Shown here piece by piece: positions 15,862-24,624 of a DNA stretch of 64,000 nt (the stretch's first letter is position 1; every line of letters starts with the position of its first letter). Source of the stretch: Denitrobaculum tricleocarpae (GTDB lineage Bacteria > Pseudomonadota > Alphaproteobacteria > Kiloniellales > Kiloniellaceae). Below the pieces are notes generated by a model. That model was not told where the DNA came from. It searched no databases and saw only the letters and a list, made by a program, of their open reading frames with translations. A program made the position numbers and the translations under genes. Where the stretch lies: contig NZ_ML660055.1 in NCBI RefSeq assembly GCF_007004665.1, positions 248,001-312,000 on the forward strand, read 5' to 3'.

Positions 15862-17325
15862 GCGCTGCACCGCGCTGGTGATAACCGGCGCGGTTTTGCC
15901 GTCGTTCGCGGGAGGCGGCAGCACCGCGTCCGGGGCGCCGCCCGTGGCTTCCGACGCGTCGTGCTCCAGGGCAAGATACGTGGCTTCCACATGGGGCGGG
16001 TTCTGCCAGCGCAGGCTGTCGAAAGTGGCGCAGGCGCCGCAGTGCGGGTCCCACTGGGTGGCAACCGCGCCACAGGAGTTGCAGACCCAGGCGGTGTCGG
16101 GGGCAGCTTCGCTGGCGCGCTGCAGCCACTGGCGGGCGGCATCGCCGTCGCCGTGTTCTTCCTGCTCCAGGCGCGCCATCAGGCGGCACAGACGCCGTCC
16201 GGGCAGTGCGCTGATATCGGCGGACTCGGGATGCTCCAAACTGCTGCTGGCCGCCTCCATGGCCTGGTTCAGCTTCGCTCGGGCCTCGCCCCAAAGGCGT
16301 GCATCGAGGGAAATCTCTGCAACGATAAGCCGGCTCTCGATGTGGTCGGCACGGGCCGCCACGTATTTCTCCAGACGCGAGACCCGCTGGACTTCGGTGT
16401 CTTCCGGCCAGAGCTCCAGATATGCCCGGGCCAGATCGGGATGGGGTGACACGGGCCAGGCTCTCTCCAGGTTTTTGACCGCTTCGCGTCGCCGGTTCGC
16501 GTCCATGGCGGCCCGCGCGAGCAACAGGGTCGCGGGCACCAGATCCGGCGCCAGGGAGTGGGCGTCACGGGCCCAGGTCAGGGCATTTTGGATTTCACCG
16601 GCCTGATGGGCGGCCCGCGCCCGGGTCAGCTGGATCACGGCGCGTTTGCGGGTCGCCTCGGCTTCGGGCATGGCCTTGTGCTTCGCCGCCTGGCGCAAAG
16701 CCTGCTCCGCGCTCTCCAGATCCCCGGTTTCCTCGCTCAGTTCGAAGAGATTGGTCAGAACCCACTCGGACCTCGGTTTCATGGCGTGCGCCTTGCGGGT
16801 GTATTCCAGCGCCGCCTGGGTGTCGCCGCTGCGCTGCGCCTGCATCAGCAGGCCGCGCAGACCGAAAAAGCGGGTCTCCTCGTTCTCCAGCATGGCCTCG
16901 AAGTAGCGCCGCGCGGCGGTATCGTCGCCATTGAGTTGGGCGGCCTGGGCCGACAGCAGCATGGTCAGGGGCGGCTCCTCCAGAAGCGCGTCCGCCTTGC
17001 GGGAGAGCTTGTTGGCCAGCTCGCTCTCGCCCGCGGCGACCGCGACCATACCCTGGGTCAGCGCCTGATAACCCTTCCGCCGCCTGCGTTCCCGCCGGGC
17101 CGCGCCGAAACCGCCGGGCGCGTTCAGAATGAAGCGCCAGATCAGGTAGCCGACCACGGAAATGACGATGGCCAAGAACACGACAACCACCAAAAAGGCC
17201 GCGTTGTTGAAGTCAACCTGATAGCCCATCCACTGCATGGAGAACTGGCCGGGGTTCTGGGCGAACCAGACAAAAATGCCAACGACGATGGCGATCTTGA
17301 GAAAGAGGAGAAGGGCTCTGATCAT
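15859..17325 (-). CDS. hemY: HemY-family tetratricopeptide membrane protein
   Basis: A 488-residue inner-membrane protein with two N-terminal helices (ALLLFLKIAIVVGIFVWF and NAAFLVVVVFLAIVISVVGY), then a cytosolic TPR solenoid (about 90-400). This is the HemY_N family, found beside hemC/hemD; its exact role in haem synthesis is unsettled, and it is unrelated to the HemY oxidase of Gram-positives. The C-terminus has CNSCG and CGAC cysteine pairs (WVCNSCGAVATQWDPHCGAC) that look like a small zinc ribbon. The ATG at 17325 lies 4 nt after the stop of the mitofilin gene; a GTG at 17337 would overlap it. The stop codon is supplied at the edge of repeat copy 3. Confidence 0.88.
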   Translation of the reverse strand: MIRALLLFLKIAIVVGIFVWFAQNPGQFSMQWMGYQVDFNNAAFLVVVVFLAIVISVVGYLIWRFILNAPGGFGAARRERRRRKGYQALTQGMVAVAAGESELANKLSRKADALLEEPPLTMLLSAQAAQLNGDDTAARRYFEAMLENEETRFFGLRGLLMQAQRSGDTQAALEYTRKAHAMKPRSEWVLTNLFELSEETGDLESAEQALRQAAKHKAMPEAEATRKRAVIQLTRARAAHQAGEIQNALTWARDAHSLAPDLVPATLLLARAAMDANRRREAVKNLERAWPVSPHPDLARAYLELWPEDTEVQRVSRLEKYVAARADHIESRLIVAEISLDARLWGEARAKLNQAMEAASSSLEHPESADISALPGRRLCRLMARLEQEEHGDGDAARQWLQRASEAAPDTAWVCNSCGAVATQWDPHCGACATFDSLRWQNPPHVEATYLALEHDASEATGGAPDAVLPPPANDGKTAPVITSAVQR

Positions 17326-17329
17326 GACA

Positions 17330-19351
17330 TCAACCACCCAGCCCGATCATGGTCGCCGCCCTGGTCGCCAGAAGGCTCAAAGCCTTTTGCGCTTCCAGGC
17401 GCGCCTCCGCTTCCTGCCGCCAGGCGGCGGCACCCTCGGCGGCCGATCCGCTCAGGGCATCGAGTTCCGCGACGGCACCCGCCAAATCACCTGCCTCAAG
17501 CTTGACCTCGGCCCGCGCCAGCACGGCCCCGGCATCATCCCCCTCGACCAGACCGACCGGGCGGATGGTCACCGCCTCCGAGACTTTGCGCACGGTCTTG
17601 GCGATCCAGTCGTCCTCTTCCCCGCCACGGGCCGCGGCCACGACGCTCCCGGCCATCTGATCGAAGGAGACTCTCAGGCCCGGCAAAGCGGCGACCCCGG
17701 AAGCCGCACGTTCGGACAGAGGCGCCAACGCCGCTTTCAGCTCGGCATCCTCCGCCGCAAGTCCATCGACCAGCGCCAGTTCCGTCTCGAAGGCGCCGGA
17801 CCCGCTCAAAGCTTCGCGCAACTGCAGGAGCGCCAGGAACATGGCGGCATCGCCCGCATCTTCGGAGGGGCCGGTGGGAATGGTCTCGCTCAAGGCGGCC
17901 AGTTCGGCCGACAAGCGGGACTCCAGTGCCGGAAGCGCTGCAACCCCCTGCTCCGCCGCGTCGAGGCGGCTGTCGAGTTCGCTTAAGCGTTCCGCCGGAT
18001 CTTCGAGGCCGGTCACGGTCTGTTCGATCTCATCGAGGCGGGCCGTAAGCTCGGCAAGACGGGTATCGTCCGGCTGCGCCGCCGTCTGACCAGACGCGCC
18101 GGGATCAGCGGCACTGCCGGCGCCGGATTCGATCTCTCCGGCAAGCTGCTCGACCTGCGCCTTCAATGCCGCCAGTTCCTGCTGATCCAGCACCGAACCG
18201 GGTGATGCGGCTGTATCGCCATCTGATTGACCGTCGGCGGCGATCACGACCCCGCCGGCCAAGAGTTGCTCAAGCGTTCCGTCCAGGGCATCGATCCGCT
18301 GATTGGCATCCGCAATCGCCTGGTCGACCGCGGCCAAATCTGGTGAGGCGGTGTTGGGCGGAGCGGCGTCGAGTGCGGATTGCATCTGGCCTTCCAGGTC
18401 CGCCAGCTTGTTCTCGAGCGCCGCAATCCGCGCCGCCGTCTCCTCGGCAGCAGCGCCGGAACCCGACGCTTCGCCACCGGCCATCATCGGCAGAGTCTCC
18501 ACCAGAGGCAGCCAATGCCCCCGCGTGTAAACCGCACCGGCCAGGATCAGCGCCAGGACGACGACACCCATGAGGAAACCGCTGAAACCACCGCCGGATT
18601 TTCCTGCCGGGGCAGCCGGCTCGGCAGATACTTTTGAATCGCCAACTTTCGAATCGGGGACTTTCGAATCAGATGGACTCGCTGCCGCGCCCTTCGGCTC
18701 CGCAGCTTTCGCGTCTTTCACTTTGACGTCAGTTGTTTTGGCCTCTTGCGGTTTCGACCCACCCGCCGCCGGAATTGCGGTCTTGGGTGCGGAGTCTTTC
18801 GCTTGAGCGTCCTTCGCTGGAGTATCTTCGAATGGAGCGCCGAAGGCAGCGGGTGGAGGCGCCGCGGACGCAGGCGATGCGGCGCCGGTCGGTTTGGAGT
18901 CGGCCGATTTGGGGCTGGCCGGTCCGGTACCTGTCGCTTCAGGTCCTGTCGCTTTGGGAGCTTTATCGTCTTTTTTCACGTCCTGATCCTTCGGCCCGCC
19001 TGCACCTGGAACAGCCGCCGTACCTGCTGGTGAAGTAATGCCCGCCCCCTGAGGTGACGCCGTTTTGGCTGTTTGGTTCCGCGTCATGTGATCGCTGGAC
19101 GACAAAACCGCCGGGTCCAGCGCGATGTTATGGGCCTTGGCCGCGCTCAGAATCTCTCCGTGCCGCGCTGTCGGGATCGAATCCCGCTCTTTCCAGCCTT
19201 GCACCGTGCTGACCGCAACCTTGAGCTTGCCCGCCATGGGGCGCAGGCCACCGAAGGCCTCTATGATCTGGGCTACGGGCTGCGCGCCTTTGGCTGCGCT
19301 TTCGCTCTGACTCGGTGAACTGCCGCCCGAGGATTTGTTTTTATCTGACAT
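17330..19351 (-). CDS. COG4223 mitofilin/Mic60-like membrane protein with N-terminal HTH-like segment
   Basis: A 673-residue protein. Residues about 27-78 look like a helix-turn-helix (IIEAFGGLRPMAGKLKVAVS, TVQGWKERDSIPTARHGEIL). A long low-complexity Lys/Pro/Ala/Ser linker (about 90-250, with DSKVPDSKVGDSKV) leads to one transmembrane helix (about 257-275). Alanine- and glutamate-rich coiled coils follow (about 295-520) and a helical C-terminal mitofilin-like domain (about 540-673). Alphaproteobacterial Mic60 homologues are known from this hemC-hemD-mic60-hemY neighbourhood and shape inner-membrane invaginations. The C-terminal part should lie in the periplasm and the N-terminal domain in the cytosol. 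It overlaps or abuts hemY, so the genes are coupled. Confidence 0.82.
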   Translation of the reverse strand: MSDKNKSSGGSSPSQSESAAKGAQPVAQIIEAFGGLRPMAGKLKVAVSTVQGWKERDSIPTARHGEILSAAKAHNIALDPAVLSSSDHMTRNQTAKTASPQGAGITSPAGTAAVPGAGGPKDQDVKKDDKAPKATGPEATGTGPASPKSADSKPTGAASPASAAPPPAAFGAPFEDTPAKDAQAKDSAPKTAIPAAGGSKPQEAKTTDVKVKDAKAAEPKGAAASPSDSKVPDSKVGDSKVSAEPAAPAGKSGGGFSGFLMGVVVLALILAGAVYTRGHWLPLVETLPMMAGGEASGSGAAAEETAARIAALENKLADLEGQMQSALDAAPPNTASPDLAAVDQAIADANQRIDALDGTLEQLLAGGVVIAADGQSDGDTAASPGSVLDQQELAALKAQVEQLAGEIESGAGSAADPGASGQTAAQPDDTRLAELTARLDEIEQTVTGLEDPAERLSELDSRLDAAEQGVAALPALESRLSAELAALSETIPTGPSEDAGDAAMFLALLQLREALSGSGAFETELALVDGLAAEDAELKAALAPLSERAASGVAALPGLRVSFDQMAGSVVAAARGGEEDDWIAKTVRKVSEAVTIRPVGLVEGDDAGAVLARAEVKLEAGDLAGAVAELDALSGSAAEGAAAWRQEAEARLEAQKALSLLATRAATMIGLGG

Positions 19352-19442
19352 TTTCTTTCCCGAAGGCTGACCTTCACACGATGAGATGAACTGTACTCTC
19401 TGCGCCCTTATTCATGGCCGAACTCATGGTCCCAGGCCGGAT

Positions 19443-20168
19443 TCATGGTTCCAGAAGCGCCACCACCTCGGCCTGAGTCGGCCGCGCCGCGACCGCCACC
19501 GCTTTCCAGCGCAATGAAGCCATCTCGTCCCTCACCGCCGCGGACAAACAGACCGCAATTGCTGCCTCAAGGTAGTCCCCCAGACCCGCCGCACCCGCCA
19601 GCCTAACAAAGCTCTTGGCGGTTCGTGGAGAGAAAAACGTCACGGCATCGATTTCTCCGTCTTTGAACGCGGCCTGCGTTTCCTCCGAAAGAGCCTCTAA
19701 AGCGCGGGTTTCATAGAGAACCGCGCGCCGAAAAGCGAAGCCAGCAGCCTCCAGGCCGCCCTTCAGATCCCCGGCGACTTTGCTACCTGCAGCATGAAAC
19801 AGACCACCCTGGGTTGGATCGACCTGCCGGCGCACGAGAGCAACCAGGTCCGTGACGTCACCCTCCGCACTCTCGACGGACGTAAAACCGCACTGCACCG
19901 CCGTCCGGGCCGAGGCATCGCCGACCGCGAAAACCCGAAGCTCCAGGTCTTTGGGCTTACGCGGGGCGAAGGCGGCGCAAAAGGCCCTGACCCCGTTGGC
20001 GCTGGTAAAGAGCAGAGCCTGGATCCCGGTCAGATCGATCTGACCGGCAGCCTCTTCGAGGTTGACGACTTCAAACAGCGGCTCGATCAGGACTTCATGT
20101 CCACGCTCGGCCAGGACTTCGGCGAAGCGCTCGGCGTCAGGCCGGGGTCTTGTCACCAGCACACGCAA
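19443..20168 (-). CDS. hemD: Uroporphyrinogen-III synthase
   Basis: A 241-residue enzyme that closes hydroxymethylbilane with inversion of ring D, giving uroporphyrinogen III for haem and corrinoids. Family marks are the start MRVLVTRPRPDAERFAEVLAERGH, quoted here in part, IQALLFTSANGVRAF in the first domain and VTFFSPRTAKSF in the second. Sequence conservation in HemD is low everywhere, but length, motifs and position directly after hemC leave little doubt. It lies 48 bp downstream of hemC on the same strand and probably shares its transcript with the mitofilin and hemY genes. Confidence 0.93.
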   Translation of the reverse strand: MRVLVTRPRPDAERFAEVLAERGHEVLIEPLFEVVNLEEAAGQIDLTGIQALLFTSANGVRAFCAAFAPRKPKDLELRVFAVGDASARTAVQCGFTSVESAEGDVTDLVALVRRQVDPTQGGLFHAAGSKVAGDLKGGLEAAGFAFRRAVLYETRALEALSEETQAAFKDGEIDAVTFFSPRTAKSFVRLAGAAGLGDYLEAAIAVCLSAAVRDEMASLRWKAVAVAARPTQAEVVALLEP

Positions 20169-20216
20169 GAGCTTGTCTCCCTCCCGGCCCTCAAAGCTTC
20201 AATGCCAAACCTGATA

Positions 20217-21167
20217 TCAGTGCGACGTCAGAGACTGAAGCGCTTCCGGCCCCATCTCGGCACGCAGTTCCTGCCCGAGATCCTTTCCAAGTTCAGCAGC
20301 GTACCCCGCCGAACCTTCCCGCGCACCGCGCCAGACCCGGCTGCCATCCGGCATGGCGACCAGCGCCCGCAGTTTCAGCAATCCCGGTGTCTCATCGAGC
20401 TCTGCCAGCGCTGCGATGGGCGTCCGGCAGGAACCATCGAGCACTTCCAGGCAGGCCCGCTCCGCAGCGACCCGCACGGCGGAAGCCGCATCATCGATCG
20501 CCGAGAGATATCCGCGGGTCGTCGAATCATCCGAGCGGATTTCCAGACCCACAGCCCCCTGGGCCACCGCCGGCAGCATCTCGTCCGTTTCCAGGATCGA
20601 AGTGATCCGCCCGGCTTCCCCCAAGCGCCGCAGACCGGCAACCGCCAGCAAGGTGGCATCGACCTCGCCTTCGGCCAGTTTGCGCAGGCGCGTCTGCACG
20701 TTACCGCGGAAGGTCACCACCGTCAGATCGGGTCGGGCCAGCAGAATCTGAGCCTGACGGCGCAGGCTGGCTGAACCGACCACCGCCCCCTCCGGCAATC
20801 CGGAAAGTCTGTCAGCCTTGAGCGAAAAAAAGGCGTCCCTGGGGTCTTCACGGGGCAGAATGGTGGAGATCTCCAGGCCGTCCGGCAGCCAGGTCGGCAC
20901 GTCTTTCATGGAGTGCACCGCCGCATCGATAGAGCCGTCGAGCAGCGCTTCCTCGATCTCCTTGGTGAAAAGGCCCTTGCCGCCGATTTCCGAGAGCGCG
21001 CGGTCCAGGATCTTGTCACCGGTGGTCTTAATGATGACGATCTCGATCGCGTTTTCGGCCGCCAGATCGCCGTGCGCCTCGGCGAGGCGGCGCTTGACCT
21101 CATGCGCCTGCGCCAGCGCAAGTGGGCTGCCCCGGGTCCCGAGGCGGAGAATGGCGGATTGGGTCAT
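20217..21167 (-). CDS. hemC: Porphobilinogen deaminase (hydroxymethylbilane synthase)
   Basis: A 316-residue cytosolic enzyme that condenses four porphobilinogens into hydroxymethylbilane. The dipyrromethane cofactor attaches to C247 in [10 protein letters not shown]. The catalytic aspartate is D89 in HSMKDVP, and the substrate-binding arginines are in [10 protein letters not shown] and [10 protein letters not shown]. The start [20 protein letters not shown] is a typical N-terminus. First gene of the probable hemC-hemD-mitofilin-hemY unit, divergent from tsaD with a 253-bp gap. No regulatory palindrome was identified in that gap. Confidence 0.97.
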   Translation of the reverse strand: MTQSAILRLGTRGSPLALAQAHEVKRRLAEAHGDLAAENAIEIVIIKTTGDKILDRALSEIGGKGLFTKEIEEALLDGSIDAAVHSMKDVPTWLPDGLEISTILPREDPRDAFFSLKADRLSGLPEGAVVGSASLRRQAQILLARPDLTVVTFRGNVQTRLRKLAEGEVDATLLAVAGLRRLGEAGRITSILETDEMLPAVAQGAVGLEIRSDDSTTRGYLSAIDDAASAVRVAAERACLEVLDGSCRTPIAALAELDETPGLLKLRALVAMPDGSRVWRGAREGSAGYAAELGKDLGQELRAEMGPEALQSLTSH

Positions 21168-21420
21168 GAGGTGCCTGCAACGAGAATTTAGATCTTATGG
21201 CCCGAACCTAACGCTCCGGCGGGCGCGGCGCCAGATTCTTAAATGCCGCAGCCTCAAATCCCTAACGTCAAATCCCCGGGGCAAACCGGGAAATCCTCAT
21301 TCAAAGCTGGAAATTGCTGCCGATTTGAGTCACGACCCTTTCCACAAGAAGCAAAAGTTCGCACCGAAATCAGACTCTGGCGGTGGTGCGCCCGGCGACG
21401 AAAGTTTAATCTCCACAGCT

Positions 21421-22470
21421 ATGATTGTATTGGGACTCGAAACCAGCTGCGACGAGACCGCAGCCGCCGTGGTCACGGACGACCGGCAAATCCTGGCGAA
21501 CAAGGTGTTGTCGCAACTCGACGAGCACCGGCCTTTCGGCGGTGTCGTGCCTGAAATCGCGGCGCGCAGCCATCTGGATCACATCGGCGATCTGGTCGAG
21601 CAGGCCATGGCCGAGGCCGGTCTGGATTTCGTGGAGCTGGACGGCGTGGCGGCGACCGGCGGACCCGGCCTGATCGGCGGCGTCTTTGTCGGCGTCATGA
21701 CCGCCAAGGCCATCGCGGCAGCTCATAAGATCCCCTTTCTTGCGGTAAATCATCTTGAGGGCCACGCCCTGACGGCGCGCCTGACCGAGGGCGACGCGGC
21801 AGCCTTTCCCTATCTGCTGCTGCTGGTCTCCGGCGGCCACTGTCAGTTGCTCGCGGTCGAGGGGGTCGGACACTACATCCGGCTCGGCGGCACCGTCGAC
21901 GACGCGGTCGGCGAGGCCTTCGACAAAACCGCCAAAATGCTCGGCCTGCCCTACCCCGGCGGCCCGGCGCTGGAACGCGCGGCGCAGAGCGGCAACGACC
22001 GGGCCGTCGATCTGCCGCGTCCCCTGCGCGGACGGCCCGGCTGCGATTTCTCCTTCTCAGGTCTCAAGACCGCCGTGCGCCACCGCATCGAAGAGATGCT
22101 CGGCAGCCAGAAGGATCTGAGCGACGCGCAGGTGGCGGATCTGGCCGCGAGTTTCCAGCGCGCGGTCGGTGATGTTCTGGCGGATCGCTGCGCCCACGCA
22201 ATGGATCAATTCAAGCAGACTTACGGGCGGCCCGGCCCCCTGGTCGTGGCCGGCGGAGTCGCCGCCAATCAGGCTTTGCGGGCCCGCCTCACTGAACTGA
22301 CCGCGGAGCGGGGCACAGAGTTGCTGGCACCGCCCGTCTCACTCTGCACCGACAATGCAGCCATGATCGCCTGGGCGGGCATGGAGCGTCTGCAGCTCGG
22401 CCTGACCGATCCCCTCGATTTCGCGCCGCGGCCGCGCTGGCCGCTCGATCAGTTGAAAGGTGTGGCCTAG
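21421..22470 (+). CDS. tsaD: tRNA N6-adenosine threonylcarbamoyltransferase
   Basis: A 349-residue ASKHA-fold enzyme that transfers threonylcarbamoyl to A37 of ANN-reading tRNAs, working with TsaB and TsaE. It starts [18 protein letters not shown]. The metal-binding histidines are in NHLEGH, and glycine-rich phosphate loops are GGPGLIGG and [10 protein letters not shown]. The frame is open far upstream (to 20818), but that part runs antisense into hemC and does not resemble TsaD, so ATG 21421 is used despite a poor ribosome-binding site. Its TAG overlaps the GTG start of the next gene. Facing a haem operon is a common alphaproteobacterial arrangement. Confidence 0.96.
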   Translation: MIVLGLETSCDETAAAVVTDDRQILANKVLSQLDEHRPFGGVVPEIAARSHLDHIGDLVEQAMAEAGLDFVELDGVAATGGPGLIGGVFVGVMTAKAIAAAHKIPFLAVNHLEGHALTARLTEGDAAAFPYLLLLVSGGHCQLLAVEGVGHYIRLGGTVDDAVGEAFDKTAKMLGLPYPGGPALERAAQSGNDRAVDLPRPLRGRPGCDFSFSGLKTAVRHRIEEMLGSQKDLSDAQVADLAASFQRAVGDVLADRCAHAMDQFKQTYGRPGPLVVAGGVAANQALRARLTELTAERGTELLAPPVSLCTDNAAMIAWAGMERLQLGLTDPLDFAPRPRWPLDQLKGVA

Positions 22471-23123
22471 TGTCCGACTCAGCCTTTTCAAAACCCGCCG
22501 ACATGAAGGCCGAGATGAACGGCCTGTTCCCCACGCCGATCCTGACCGGCCTGCTGCCCGGCGCCGAAGAAGTGAACCGCAGCCTTAAGCAGATCATCCT
22601 GGAAAAGGAACGCACCAGCGCTTCGACCCAGCACAGCAATCTCGGCGGCTGGCAATCGACCTGGGACTTTCCGGAGTGGGGCGGCGACGCCCTGCACTAC
22701 ATGCTGGAATCGGCCAAGAAGCTGGCCAACCGGGTCACCACCCGGCGCGATGGGAAGCCGGTCTCCATCGACTGGAAAGTGACCTGCTGGGCCAATGTAA
22801 ACCGCTCCGGCCAGGGCAACGAGTTCCATACCCATCCGGGCGCCTTCTGGTCCGGCAGTTATTATGTCGAGGACGGCGGCATCGGGCAGGACCCCTCGCT
22901 CGGCGGTGAGTTCGAGATCCAGGATCCGCGCGGCGCGGCTCCGGTCATGTACGCACCGGAGCTGAGTATCGGCGGTGCGGCAGGCGCCTCCATGGGCGCT
23001 GCCGAGAGCCTCTCGCCGCGCGCCGGCATGCTGATCATGTTCCCAAGCTGGCTGCAACACGGCGTGCGGCCCTACGGGGGCGAGCGGGAGCGCATCTCCA
23101 TCGCCTTTAACCTGCGACTGTGA
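22470..23123 (+). CDS. TIGR02466-like putative 2OG-Fe(II) oxygenase
   Basis: A 217-residue protein of the TIGR02466 type. Its N-terminus has LFPTPILTGLLPG. The probable iron-binding pair is in EFHTHPGAFWSGSYYV and the distal histidine in FPSWLQHGVRPY, with the 2-oxoglutarate arginine in ERERISIAFN. The substrate of this family is unknown. The GTG start shares its G with the last base of the tsaD stop (TAGTG), so translation is coupled. It sits between tsaD and gpsA in the same direction. Confidence 0.78.
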   Translation: MSDSAFSKPADMKAEMNGLFPTPILTGLLPGAEEVNRSLKQIILEKERTSASTQHSNLGGWQSTWDFPEWGGDALHYMLESAKKLANRVTTRRDGKPVSIDWKVTCWANVNRSGQGNEFHTHPGAFWSGSYYVEDGGIGQDPSLGGEFEIQDPRGAAPVMYAPELSIGGAAGASMGAAESLSPRAGMLIMFPSWLQHGVRPYGGERERISIAFNLRL

Positions 23124-23156
23124 GCCAGTGACAAAAATTCCAATGGCACAAAGACT

Positions 23157-24146
23157 ATGATTGAACGGATTGGCATTCTGGGCGCGGGCGCCTGGGGCAC
23201 GGCCTTGGCGGCTGCGGTCACCACGGCGGGCAGGCAGGCGTTGCTCTGGACTCGCAACGCGGAGCTTGCACAGGAGATCAACGAAGATCACAGCAATTCT
23301 GTCTACCTGCCGCGCGCACGCCTGGATCCCTCGATCCGCGCAACATCGGACACCGCCGACTTGAGCGGAAGCGATGCCCTTCTGCTGGTGGTTCCCGCGC
23401 AGCATCTGCGGGGTATCGCCGGCGGCCTCGATGCCATTCTGCCCGAAGACACCCCCCTCGTGCTCTGCTGCAAGGGCATCGAGCGCAACAGCGGCAAGCT
23501 CATGACCGAAGTCGCGGCGGAGGCGCTGCCGGGGCGGCCGCTGGCGGTTCTCTCCGGTCCGACCTTTGCGGCGGAGGTGGCTTCCGGTCTGCCCACCGCC
23601 GTCACCCTGGCCAGTGAGGATTCCGGTCTGGCCGCGGCTTTGGCCGAGTCTCTGGGCAACCGGAGTTTCCGGCCCTATCTCTCCAACGATCCGACCGGCG
23701 CCGAAGTCGGCGGCGCGGTCAAGAACGTGATCGCCATTGCCTGCGGCATCGTGCAGGGCCGGGCGCTGGGTGACAACGCCCGGGCCGCGCTCATCACCCG
23801 GGGTCTGGCGGAGATCGTGCGCCTGGGATTGGCCAAAGGCGGTCGTTCTGAAACGCTCATGGGCTTGTCGGGCTTCGGTGATCTGACCCTGACCTGCACC
23901 GCCGTGCAGTCGCGTAACTACGCGCTTGGTTTGGCGCTGGGCGAAGGCGCGGATTTCGAGGACCTGATGTCCGTGCGCCTGACCGTCGCCGAAGGTGTCG
24001 AATCCGCCGCAGCCGTGACCACACTTGCGAAAACGCTGGGCATCGAGATGCCGATCAGCAAAGCGGTCAACGCGATCCTGCATCAGGGCGCCGACATCGA
24101 CGCGGTGATCGGCAGCCTGCTGGCCCGGCCTTTCACCTCAGAGTGA
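23157..24146 (+). CDS. gpsA: Glycerol-3-phosphate dehydrogenase [NAD(P)+]
   Basis: A 329-residue cytosolic enzyme that reduces dihydroxyacetone phosphate to sn-glycerol 3-phosphate for phospholipid synthesis. The Rossmann motif is IGILGAGAWGTALA. The active-site lysine lies in VGGAVKNVIAIACGI, and the substrate region shows SGPTFAAEVA and LTVAEGVESAAAV. Length is normal. It follows the TIGR02466 gene by 33 bp and is probably co-transcribed with tsaD. Confidence 0.97.
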   Translation: MIERIGILGAGAWGTALAAAVTTAGRQALLWTRNAELAQEINEDHSNSVYLPRARLDPSIRATSDTADLSGSDALLLVVPAQHLRGIAGGLDAILPEDTPLVLCCKGIERNSGKLMTEVAAEALPGRPLAVLSGPTFAAEVASGLPTAVTLASEDSGLAAALAESLGNRSFRPYLSNDPTGAEVGGAVKNVIAIACGIVQGRALGDNARAALITRGLAEIVRLGLAKGGRSETLMGLSGFGDLTLTCTAVQSRNYALGLALGEGADFEDLMSVRLTVAEGVESAAAVTTLAKTLGIEMPISKAVNAILHQGADIDAVIGSLLARPFTSE

Positions 24147-24226
24147 TTTCACCTGCCACCGGTCAGGACATAAAAGCCTTCAAGACATGAAAGATATCCA
24201 CAGTGTCCAGGGAGCAAGGAAACGCC

Positions 24227-24508
24227 ATGTATTACGTTATCAGCTGCGTCGATAAAGCCGGCCATGCCCATGTGCGCGCCGAAAACCGCCCGGCCCACGT
24301 CGACTACCTGAAAGCCAACATCGATCACATCGTCATGGCGGGCCCGACCACCAGCGAGGACGGCGAAGCCATGACCGGCTCGGTCCTGATTATGGAGTAC
24401 GACTCACTGGCCGATGCGCAGGCCTTTGCCGACGGCGATCCCTACAAGGCGGCCGAACTCTTCGAAAGCGTCACCATCCGGCCCTGGAAGAAAGTGCTGC
24501 CGGCGTAG
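24227..24508 (+). CDS. YciI family protein
   Basis: A 93-residue YciI-like (dimeric alpha-beta barrel) protein. It starts MYYVISCVDKAGHAHVR and contains RPAHVDYLKAN with the family's conserved histidine. A conserved acidic stretch follows in GSVLIMEYDSLADAQAF, and the C-terminal VTIRPWKKV is typical. Function of the family is not settled; dehydrochlorinase-like chemistry has been suggested for some members. The ATG at 24227 is preceded by AGGGAGCAAGGA, which decides against an in-frame start at 24203. Commonly found behind gpsA in alphaproteobacteria. Confidence 0.85.
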   Translation: MYYVISCVDKAGHAHVRAENRPAHVDYLKANIDHIVMAGPTTSEDGEAMTGSVLIMEYDSLADAQAFADGDPYKAAELFESVTIRPWKKVLPA

Positions 24509-24521
24509 CTTTTTTGCGCGC

Positions 24522-24601
24522 GGTGCCGGCCCTCTCCCCCTCCCGGCCACCCACATGATAATTCCGATGAGTGGCCGGGAGGGGGAGAGGGCTGGTGCCG
24601 G
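24522..24601. repeat. Perfect 21-bp palindromic hairpin flanked by 8-bp direct repeats
   Basis: The arm at 24530-24550 (CCCTCTCCCCCTCCCGGCCA plus C) is the exact reverse complement of 24571-24591, around a 20-nt loop. GGTGCCGG occurs at 24522-24529 and again at 24594-24601, bracketing the structure like a target-site duplication. It sits between the convergent YciI and MFS genes, where it could also end transcription from both sides. Confidence 0.85.
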
Positions 24602-24624
24602 ATTCACTAAACTAAACCAAACCC

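Noticed and set aside
20818..21420. Open frame extending tsaD about 200 codons upstream
   Set aside because: It runs antisense through hemC and its translation does not resemble TsaD; the family N-terminus begins at 21421.
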